DNA from: Anaerolineales bacterium
Lineage (GTDB): Bacteria; Chloroflexota; Anaerolineae; Anaerolineales; Villigracilaceae
Direction of reading: 5' to 3'
NCBI GenBank assembly: GCA_025938055.1
Contig: JAICQC010000046.1
Span: 1-16,722 of the forward strand
Length of the DNA: 16,722 nt
Positions within the stretch are counted from its first letter, which is position 1; every line of letters starts with the position of its first letter. A model generated the notes under the pieces. It was not told where the DNA came from and did not search any database. It saw only the letters and a list, made by a program, of their open reading frames with translations. The position numbers were made by a program, and so were the translations under genes. This document shows positions 6,810-12,868 of the stretch, in pieces.

Positions 6810-8138
6810 CTAAAGTGCCGCCAGCCGCTGCCACATCTGCGGCGCACGCTCGCGCGAACGAGCGGCGATGCGTTCCTCGTCCATGGATAGAATCTTCTTC
6901 CCCTGCATCAGCACCTTACCTTTGCAGACAGTCGTATCCACGGTTGCATCCACGAGACCGAAGATGAGGTGTCCCAGAAAATTCGCTTCGCTGAGCTGGG
7001 TTGGTGGCTGGTAATCCAGGATCGCCAGATCAGCGGGGCGGCATTCAGCGATCTCGCCAAGACGAATGCCGAATTGACGTTCGGCAATCGCGGCATTGTT
7101 TTCAAGCAGAAGCTTCGGGGCTTCCAGGAAAGCGACTCGAGGGTCATTGTTGGCAAGCCTGTGCAACAGGTAAGCACAACGCATCTGGGAAAGCATATCG
7201 GAAGACATGCCATCGCTCCCCAAGCCGACCAGAATGTCCCGCTTCAAGAGATCGAGCAGCCGGGTCACACCGACCGCGTTATTCATATTCGATTCGGGGT
7301 TGTGGACAACACCGGTGTTGGTTGCAGCGATCAGATCCATCTCCGACTCGTCGATGTGCACACAGTGAATGAAAAGTGATTTGGGACCAGATACACCCAT
7401 CTTATCCAGCCGGTGTACGGTAGGCATCCCGTATTTGTTGAGAGAGTCTTCTCTATCGGCGAGGTCCTCGGCAACGTGGATATGACAGCCGACGCCTGCA
7501 TCCTTTGCAATGCCGACGCATTTCTCAAGTGTCTCATCCGAAAGCGTGAACGATGCATGAAGTCCCATCATCGCCGCGATCTGTCCATCGCCTTTGCCGA
7601 TCTTGCGGATGAAGCGCTCGTTCTCCTCAATGCCGCCTCCGGTGACATTCCGGTCCGAGACTTCATAACACAGCGAAGCACGGATGCCTGCCTGGCGGAC
7701 CGCATTCTCAATCAGATCAAGCGACCCATCGCGCATTCCAGGAGAGGCGTGGTGATCGATCACGGTCGTCGTGCCATTGCGGATACATTCGATAAGGGGG
7801 ATCTGCGCCGAAAGCGTAATATCTTCCTCGTCCAGGGCGCGGTCCACCTTCCACCACAGGCGTTCGAGGATTTCCACAAAGTTGGAGGCAGGCTCACCCG
7901 GGATCGCCATGCCGCGTGCCATTGTGGAATAGAAGTGATGGTGGGCGCAGATAAACCCCGGTAGGATAATCTTGCCCGCGCAATCCATTACATCAGCGTT
8001 GGGGAAGCGCTGCCTTAATTCTGCCGCTTCACCAATCGCCACGATGTCTTCGCCCTCAGTGACGACCGAACCATTCCAAATGACACGGTTGTTTGAACCC
8101 AGGGTCACCACGATCCCATTTTCAAATCTTGTTGTCAT
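6810..8138 (-). CDS. ssnA: SsnA-like amidohydrolase
   Basis: A metal-dependent hydrolase of the amidohydrolase superfamily, 442 residues, closest in my reading to SsnA, the putative aminohydrolase coded beside purine and selenium-dependent hydroxylase genes in enterobacteria and clostridia. The SsnA-like signature is clear: LPGFICAHHHFYSTMARG (metal ligands H66 and H68), LWWKVDRALDEE, TTTVIDHHASP, HIHVAED (H221), HCVHIDE (about 258-261), VHNPESNMNNAVG and GLGSDGMSSDM with catalytic/metal Asp D309. All expected metal residues are present. The ATG at 8138 has GAAAGG (complement of 8146-8151) 7 bases upstream. No xanthine dehydrogenase-like, YgfK or selenium genes are in the window, so the substrate here is open; other cyclic amidine or purine deaminase roles are possible. 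Confidence 0.85.
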   Translation of the reverse strand: MTTRFENGIVVTLGSNNRVIWNGSVVTEGEDIVAIGEAAELRQRFPNADVMDCAGKIILPGFICAHHHFYSTMARGMAIPGEPASNFVEILERLWWKVDRALDEEDITLSAQIPLIECIRNGTTTVIDHHASPGMRDGSLDLIENAVRQAGIRASLCYEVSDRNVTGGGIEENERFIRKIGKGDGQIAAMMGLHASFTLSDETLEKCVGIAKDAGVGCHIHVAEDLADREDSLNKYGMPTVHRLDKMGVSGPKSLFIHCVHIDESEMDLIAATNTGVVHNPESNMNNAVGVTRLLDLLKRDILVGLGSDGMSSDMLSQMRCAYLLHRLANNDPRVAFLEAPKLLLENNAAIAERQFGIRLGEIAECRPADLAILDYQPPTQLSEANFLGHLIFGLVDATVDTTVCKGKVLMQGKKILSMDEERIAARSRERAPQMWQRLAAL

Positions 8139-8212
8139 CGTTAAACCTTTCGCTTGACCATCGCACGAGTTGCAAAGACGTTATGTGGATTCATACTCTA
8201 AAGCACACGCTG

Positions 8213-8241
8213 ATTATAGCATCGGGGTTATGTCATATTAA
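8213..8241 (-). promoter_or_regulatory. Promoter of the SsnA-like gene
   Basis: On the minus strand, TTAATA (-35, 4 of 6) at 8241-8236 and TATAAT (-10, perfect) at 8218-8213 with a 17-base spacer. The predicted start is near 8206, giving a leader of about 68 bases. No riboswitch-like structure was recognised in that leader. Confidence 0.5.
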
Positions 8242-8322
8242 AGCATATGTTCAACCTTACTTCAGCCTTGAGAAGGATTCATCATGGCAGCGTGAAAATG
8301 CGGGCAATCTTCGCGAGCCTGC

Positions 8323-8360
8323 AAAAAATTACTCTCCAGCACCATGCATGACTGGAGAGT
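8323..8360 (-). terminator. Rho-independent terminator of the F420 operon
   Basis: Reading leftwards, a 9-bp stem ACTCTCCAG (8360-8352) / CTGGAGAGT (8339-8331) closes a 12-base loop and is followed by AATTTTTT (8330-8323). It lies 30 bases after the cofC stop. The plus-strand side has no U-run, so it works in one direction only. Confidence 0.88.
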
Positions 8361-8389
8361 TGTACGTTGAAACATGAGTGAGATATCGG

Positions 8390-9001
8390 TCAAGCCATCT
8401 TGACCAGTTCATACTTGCGAACGAGCTCAAGATCCTCTGGCAGATCAAGATCCAGCCCCAGAGTAGGGAGATCGACGATCTCAAGTCTCGCGCCGGCTTC
8501 TTTGGCGCGCTGGCAATGTCGCTGAAACGAGTTCTCGCCAAAATCGTATTCGATTAATCCGGCAGGTGAAATCAACAGCGCGTTCGTTCCGGTTCCATGA
8601 CGATCGGGCGCGATGACCACGGCGGGCGGCTCTCCCGCGCGCTCCAGCAAGGTCAGCACATCTTCACGCGTTACCAGCGGGAGGTCTGCTGGCAGCACAA
8701 GTACCCCGCGCGTGGCATAGACCTGCGCAATCACCGTCGCACGCTTGAGGGCGGTGTTCAATTCCGGCTGACCATCCTCGCGGACGGTGCGTGCGCCATA
8801 ATGACGGGCGATCGCCAGAGCCTGTGGATCGCGGCTGATGACCAATACCTCCTCCACTTCTCTGAGGCCTGAAAAAGTTTTCAGGGTATTCTGCAAAAGA
8901 GATCGGTTCAATTCCGCCCGCTCGTCTTCTGTTAACGTGCCAGCCAGCCGCGATTTCCCACGCCGCAAGGGTTTTACGGGGACAATTGCCCAAAGTGTCA
9001 T
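8390..9001 (-). CDS. cofC: Phospho-acid guanylyltransferase of F420 synthesis (CofC/FbiD)
   Basis: It transfers GMP from GTP to 2-phospho-L-lactate or phosphoenolpyruvate, releasing pyrophosphate and giving the unstable intermediate used by CofD. The 203-residue nucleotidyltransferase fold shows AIVPVKPLRRGKSRLAG at 5-21 (nucleotide-binding loop with the family Lys and Arg), GQPELNTALKRA near 78-89, VLVLPADLPLVTREDV near 100-115 (metal-binding Asp) and DRHGTGTNALL near 133-143. Which phospho-acid it prefers cannot be decided by eye; work on bacterial F420 synthesis favours phosphoenolpyruvate, followed by reduction. Its ATG overlaps the cofD stop (ATGA), so the two are translationally coupled, and a terminator follows. 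It is the last gene of the operon. Confidence 0.94.
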   Translation of the reverse strand: MTLWAIVPVKPLRRGKSRLAGTLTEDERAELNRSLLQNTLKTFSGLREVEEVLVISRDPQALAIARHYGARTVREDGQPELNTALKRATVIAQVYATRGVLVLPADLPLVTREDVLTLLERAGEPPAVVIAPDRHGTGTNALLISPAGLIEYDFGENSFQRHCQRAKEAGARLEIVDLPTLGLDLDLPEDLELVRKYELVKMA

Positions 9002-9915
9002 ACGTCAGTTCCCACAAAATTCAATACGTTCATCGCCAGTTGTTTTCTATCATCATGACTCTTCATGAGCGTATTGGTTACAAGTGTACGCATTTGCAAA
9101 CTCCTGATGTCTGGTTCCAATTGTTGATCGATCTGGTCCAGCACAAAGCCGCTCGCCAGATCACAATAATGCCGGGCGACTGCCAGGGCGGAAGGCTCGA
9201 TTCCCAGCTCACGATACATCTTTGCCGCGGGTCCCTTGACAGTTTGCCCGCCGATAATCGGAGAAACGGCAATGACGGGTTTCTCTACTGTCTTGACGAC
9301 CTGAAGAATGGGATCAATACTCACCCATGGATTCGATGGACAAATTAGGATCGCATCTGCAGACTCAATCGCTTCACGCGCCCCGGGAGCGGGTTCTGCT
9401 GTTTCGGCTCCCTCAAACCGGAATCCTTTCACGTGGGGCTCGCAGCGGCGATGTACAAAATACTCCTGGAATGCCAGATCACCTTCATTGGTCTCCACAA
9501 TCGTGCGCACCGGCTGATCGGACATCGGCAGGACAGCGTGTTTGACACCCCAGGTTCTGCAAAACTCATTAGTGATTTGCGTTAATGTTTGCCCCTCTTT
9601 CAACCTTCTTGTCCGTTCGAGGTGTGTTCCCAGGTCTTGATCCCCCAGGCGGAACCAGCCAGGTCCACCCAGTTTTGCGGCGTTCTCCATGACGTTCCAG
9701 GTTTCATCGATGCGTCCCCAGCCTGTGGCCGGGTTTGCCAGACCCGCCAGCGTATAACAAACTGTGTCCAGATCCGGACAAATATACAAACCATAGTGTT
9801 CGAAGTCATCGCCGGTATTGACCATGACCGTGAGATCTTCAGGGGAGAGGTTTTGCGCGAGTCCGTGGGCAAGCTTCGCACCTCCAACACCTCCAGCCAG
9901 AGCAACGATTTTCAT
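8998..9915 (-). CDS. cofD: 2-phospho-L-lactate (or PEP) transferase, CofD/FbiA
   Basis: It joins the guanylated phospho-acid made by CofC to the deazaflavin Fo, forming F420-0 or dehydro-F420-0 and releasing GMP. The 305 residues match the family. Motifs are ALAGGVGGAKLAHGL at 5-19 (nucleotide-binding glycine loop), VNTGDDFEHYGLYICPDLDT near 32-51 followed by the CYTLAG helix, WFRLGDQDLGTHLERT near 87-102, CRTWGVKHAVLPMSD, ILICPSNPWVSIDPIL near 189-204, and PVIAVSPIIGGQTVKGPAAK near 213-232. The ATG at 9915 lies 42 bases after the nitroreductase stop, with no good ribosome binding site. The stop overlaps the start of cofC. Confidence 0.97.
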   Translation of the reverse strand: MKIVALAGGVGGAKLAHGLAQNLSPEDLTVMVNTGDDFEHYGLYICPDLDTVCYTLAGLANPATGWGRIDETWNVMENAAKLGGPGWFRLGDQDLGTHLERTRRLKEGQTLTQITNEFCRTWGVKHAVLPMSDQPVRTIVETNEGDLAFQEYFVHRRCEPHVKGFRFEGAETAEPAPGAREAIESADAILICPSNPWVSIDPILQVVKTVEKPVIAVSPIIGGQTVKGPAAKMYRELGIEPSALAVARHYCDLASGFVLDQIDQQLEPDIRSLQMRTLVTNTLMKSHDDRKQLAMNVLNFVGTDV

Positions 9916-9957
9916 AAATAAACAGCTCTACTCGGTTTTAAAAAACAAGACTAGGTG

Positions 9958-10572
9958 TCACAGTGTTATTACCAAATCGCCCAATGCTTTCATTTCTTTG
10001 CTCTTTGGCATAGTGTCTGTATATCCGATAAAGAACATTCCCTGGGGTTCCCAGGTTTTGGATAAATTCAATGTCTGCTGAATCGTCTCCTGCGCGAACA
10101 GGGGCCAGCAAGTCCAGACTCCACCGAGTCCTTCGGCGTGCGCTGCAAGAAGTAGCTGTAAACCTGCCGCGGCGACTGATTGCATTGCCATGGTTCGCTC
10201 GGCTTGCTGGCGTTTTTCGTCGGGATACGAGTCCATATCGCTCATGTCCAGACACAGCAGGATGGCAACTGGCGCGAAGATGATACGTTCTCTCGAGCGT
10301 TTGATCTGTGCCCGCATTTTTTCGGGCGCCACACCATCTCGCAGCAGGTCGCGTTCAAAGTCCTTTGCCATCGCATCTGCAAGCTGAGCTTTGACGGATA
10401 AATCCGTCATCACAACAAATCTCCACGGCTGACGGTTGTGCGCGGACGGCGCATACGTTGCAGTGGAGAGAATATCTTGTATAACGGAATCAGACACTGA
10501 GTCCGGTTTGAAGCGGCGAACCGAGCGGCGAGTTCGCAAAAAACTGTGAAGATCAGTCGTAGTGTAGGTCAA
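9958..10572 (-). CDS. Nitroreductase-family FMN protein of the F420 operon (FbiB C-domain type)
   Basis: An FMN-binding nitroreductase fold of about 204 residues: FLRTRRSVRRFKPD (FMN phosphate contacts) at 11-24, TYAPSAHNRQPWRFVVM near 39-55, MQSVAAAGLQLLLAAHAEGLGGVW in the second half, and a C-terminal PQGMFFIGY. In actinobacteria the equivalent domain is the C-terminal half of FbiB and reduces dehydro-F420-0 to F420-0 with FMNH2. Here it is a separate gene between a PPOX gene and cofD, so the same role is likely but inferred. The start is unsure. The frame stays open to an ATG at 10671 and one at 10716, which would overlap the PPOX gene by 119 or 164 bases. The TTG at 10572 gives a 20-base overlap and begins just before the conserved domain, so it is preferred despite a poor ribosome binding site. 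Confidence 0.85.
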   Translation of the reverse strand: MTYTTTDLHSFLRTRRSVRRFKPDSVSDSVIQDILSTATYAPSAHNRQPWRFVVMTDLSVKAQLADAMAKDFERDLLRDGVAPEKMRAQIKRSRERIIFAPVAILLCLDMSDMDSYPDEKRQQAERTMAMQSVAAAGLQLLLAAHAEGLGGVWTCWPLFAQETIQQTLNLSKTWEPQGMFFIGYTDTMPKSKEMKALGDLVITL

Positions 10573-10948
10573 AGTGGCTGGGTCTGATCCTGTAAATAAT
10601 CCGCCGCTGCCCTTCCCGGTACTTCCAGGGTTTGTTGTAGTATTTGAGCGAAAGTCTGTTGATGTGCTCATCCGCACCTTCTCTTGTGTATCCAACGACT
10701 TCACCGCGCATTCCAAGATAGCGATCCTGGTCGGTTGGATCCTGAATCACCATCGCGACCCGCGGACGGGCTTTCATGTTTCTATCTTTTGTGCGTCCTT
10801 CATTGGTGTTGATGAGAACGTCTTCACCATCCACGCTGAACCAGACCGGAGATACTTGCGGCGAGCCATCCGACATGGTGGTAGCAAGATAGAGCAAGGC
10901 TTTTGTTTCGTCTGTGAGCAGATCGAGGAAATCAGTTGGGAAGGTCAT
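10553..10948 (-). CDS. PPOX-class F420-dependent oxidoreductase
   Basis: A 131-residue split beta-barrel protein of the pyridoxamine-5'-phosphate oxidase-like superfamily, in the group typified by mycobacterial Rv1155-type F420 enzymes. It shows LATTMSDGSPQVSPVWFSVDGEDVLINT at 21-48, then GRTKDRNMKARPRVAMVIQDP (the usual cofactor-contacting K/R stretch), YLGMRGEVVGY and a C-terminal IIYRIRPSHFDLHYD. It probably binds F420 and reduces or carries an unknown compound. The ATG at 10948 sits 17 bases inside the end of the pyrophosphatase-like gene, and its own 3' end overlaps the nitroreductase start, so the block is tightly coupled. Confidence 0.92.
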   Translation of the reverse strand: MTFPTDFLDLLTDETKALLYLATTMSDGSPQVSPVWFSVDGEDVLINTNEGRTKDRNMKARPRVAMVIQDPTDQDRYLGMRGEVVGYTREGADEHINRLSLKYYNKPWKYREGQRRIIYRIRPSHFDLHYD

Positions 10949-11297
10949 TTTCCACCATTAAGTTTGGGAGGTAAAGTGTGTGCATTTCGTTGTGAAAATC
11001 CCGAATCACTTGAATATCGTCTTCATTGCACCCGATCAGTAGTTTCATCTCCGCATCGCGTTTAAGTGTATCAAACGTGCATAAGATTCCTGTTAGCGTT
11101 TTAGTTCCCAGAGTTCCGATCCAGACATCGATGCCACTGCCATCACCTGAAGTTGTGTTTTCGAGAAAGCCATAATCGAGCGGATACATTACCTCGGGAT
11201 AACGAGGGTGCGCGCTGCCTCTGGGTCGATCGATGGTCAGAGAATAGTTCCATACGACTTGTTGCATCGCGTGCCAGAAATCAATGTCGCGTCCCAT
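10932..11297 (-). CDS. Short divergent inorganic pyrophosphatase-like protein
   Basis: A 121-residue homologue of soluble family I inorganic pyrophosphatase, shorter than the classical enzymes (about 170-180 residues). The alignable core is LTIDRPRGSAHPRYPEVMYPLDYGFLENT (20-48) followed by DGSGIDVWIG (52-61) and AEMKLLIG (82-89). Two of the three metal aspartates of the DGDxxD loop are kept (D52, D57), the middle one being Ser. The DxK pair of the core reads E83-M-K85. The N-terminal KxE is replaced by RGSAHP. Activity is therefore plausible but not certain. Its place between cofE and a PPOX gene suggests removal of pyrophosphate made by CofC, or action on another phosphate bond in the pathway. 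The start is at 11297, with GGAG about 9 bases upstream. Confidence 0.8.
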   Translation of the reverse strand: MGRDIDFWHAMQQVVWNYSLTIDRPRGSAHPRYPEVMYPLDYGFLENTTSGDGSGIDVWIGTLGTKTLTGILCTFDTLKRDAEMKLLIGCNEDDIQVIRDFHNEMHTLYLPNLMVENDLPN

Positions 11298-11319
11298 GCT
11301 TCAAGCTCCAGATGAGGTA

Positions 11320-12090
11320 CTAACGAAACAGGTCCTGTTCTCTGGGGCGGAGCAGCTCCTGCAGTGAGCTTTCGCGCAAAGGATAAGGAAACCCGCGCAC
11401 ATGGACGATGGGCGTTCCCTCTGCTGCTTGTCCCATCATCAGTGAGGCGGCTGCAGCCAGTTCATCTGCCACGCCCACCTGGGTGATCCGCAAGGTAAAC
11501 CCAAAGAGGTCCTGTTTGCCGCGCAAATCTTCGAGACCGGGCAGACCGGCGATCCCAATCGCGGTGCCGACCGTGCCGGTGCGCCAGGCGCGCCCATGCG
11601 AGTCGATGATAAGAACGCCGATGCGTTTCCCCGTTTTGGACGCAATATCCTGCCGGATCATTTCTGCCGAGCGATCGGGCTGCATGGGGAGCAGGAGTAC
11701 CAAGTCTTCAGCTGACTCCTGCGCTTCCACGACATTGGAATGATCTATGCCAGCATTCGCACAGACGAATCCGAGTCTGTGCTCGACGATGATCGTCCCG
11801 GGGCGTGTCCGCAGCACCTCGTTGCTTTCGCGCAGGATGAGCTCAACCAAGCGAGCGTCCTTTTCCGTTTTTTCTGCAAGCTCGATGGCGCGCGGAGAGG
11901 GCGTCACGGTTGCAAGATTGACGGTGCAACCTTCTGACTTCGAAACGATTTTTTGTGCGATCACCAGGATGTCATTGTCGTCAACTGGCAGATTGTTTTC
12001 TTGAAGCGCGCCGACAACAATATCCGCCAGGTTGTCGCCGTGGCGGATAAGCGGAATGCCAGAAAGAGGAGTAAGGGTTAGAGCACTCAC
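11320..12090 (-). CDS. cofE: Coenzyme F420-0:L-glutamate ligase (CofE)
   Basis: A GTP-dependent ligase that adds the first, and usually further gamma-linked, glutamates to F420-0. It has 256 residues, the length of archaeal CofE, and lacks the nitroreductase half found in actinobacterial FbiB, which is coded separately three genes downstream. Motifs are DILVIAQKIVSKSEG near 40-54, ESNEVLRTRPGTIIVEHRLGF and VCANAGIDHSNV near 108-119, IGVLIIDSHGRAWRTGTVGTAIG near 156-178 (metal and GTP site), and GVADELAAAASLMMGQAAEGTP near 207-228. The GTG at 12090 begins 3 bases after the npdG stop, with no ribosome binding site of its own, so it probably relies on coupling. Confidence 0.95.
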   Translation of the reverse strand: MSALTLTPLSGIPLIRHGDNLADIVVGALQENNLPVDDNDILVIAQKIVSKSEGCTVNLATVTPSPRAIELAEKTEKDARLVELILRESNEVLRTRPGTIIVEHRLGFVCANAGIDHSNVVEAQESAEDLVLLLPMQPDRSAEMIRQDIASKTGKRIGVLIIDSHGRAWRTGTVGTAIGIAGLPGLEDLRGKQDLFGFTLRITQVGVADELAAAASLMMGQAAEGTPIVHVRGFPYPLRESSLQELLRPREQDLFR

Positions 12091-12093
12091 AGA

Positions 12094-12786
12094 TTACGCG
12101 GATTCAGCAGATGCGTTTGGCACTCCAGTAATTTTGATCCCCGAATGTTTGGAACCATAAATCCTGTTGATATTAATCAACACGCTCGCAAGCCCTTCGA
12201 CAACCACCGAATTTTCAATGGGACCTGCATCCCAACCTGTCAGACCAGTCGCTTCGACCAACGTGAGTACTTCTGCGCGCGCCTTCTTGCTTGTACCGGT
12301 GACAAGTACATCACATTCCACGGCCTCTTCCCCCAGTAAAAGCTCGTGAGACACATTCTGGAACGCAGCCGCAACCTCCACATCATCGCCGACGATTTCC
12401 TTTGCTTCCTGCGCGGCAGAGCCTGCCGGAGGCATCTGGACTTTGCTCACCTTGGGTGGCACAAGTGGAACAGACACATCAACGAGCAGCTTACCCTTGA
12501 GAGCCGCTTTCACACTTTCCAGCGTATCGCGATGTGCCGAATAAGGAACCGTCAGTACAACAATATCTGCCTGTTCGGCGGCTTCCAGGTTGGTAGTACC
12601 AACCACGGAGGAGGACCCTTCCAATAATTCCATAATCTCAGAAGCAGCCGTCACCGCCCGTTCAGAAGAACGTGAACCGATCAAAACCCGGTAACCTGCC
12701 TTTGCCCAGCGATACGCCAGTCCTTTTCCTTCCTTTCCTGTCCCACCCAGGACGGCGATGGTCAACAACAACGCCTCTTTAGTCAT
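12094..12786 (-). CDS. npdG: NADPH-dependent F420 reductase (F420H2:NADP+ oxidoreductase)
   Basis: It moves hydride between NADPH and F420 and, in bacteria, mainly supplies F420H2. The 230-residue protein starts with a Rossmann loop, IAVLGGTGKEGKGLAYRWAKAG, followed by YRVLIGSRSSERA, where the Ser-Arg after the second strand fits NADP(H). Then come ADIVVLTVPYSAH, LLVDVSVPLVPPKV, VAAAFQNVSHELL and a C-terminal GLTGWDAGPIENSVVVEGLASVLININ, all typical of the family. The ATG at 12786 has AGGAG (complement of 12793-12797) 6 bases upstream; the TTG at 12789 is too close to that site. It is the first gene of the F420 block. Only 82 bases separate it from the NACHT gene, with neither a clear terminator nor a good promoter between, so read-through from upstream is possible. 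Confidence 0.95.
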   Translation of the reverse strand: MTKEALLLTIAVLGGTGKEGKGLAYRWAKAGYRVLIGSRSSERAVTAASEIMELLEGSSSVVGTTNLEAAEQADIVVLTVPYSAHRDTLESVKAALKGKLLVDVSVPLVPPKVSKVQMPPAGSAAQEAKEIVGDDVEVAAAFQNVSHELLLGEEAVECDVLVTGTSKKARAEVLTLVEATGLTGWDAGPIENSVVVEGLASVLININRIYGSKHSGIKITGVPNASAESA

Positions 12787-12868
12787 CAAAATCTCCTATC
12801 AGCTTTGCACACTGATTTCTGGAATGATGTGTGTTTTTATGCACACGAACTCTTCACGCCGGTCACTA

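Noticed and set aside
7413..7964. Plus-strand open frame (183 codons) opposite the SsnA-like gene.
   Set aside because: Antisense to a certain gene and without recognisable motifs or ribosome binding site.
12828..12846. GTGTG/CACAC hairpin between the NACHT gene and npdG, with a second GCACAC copy at 12807-12812.
   Set aside because: The stem is only about 5 bp and has no U-run on the minus strand, so it was not called a terminator or operator.
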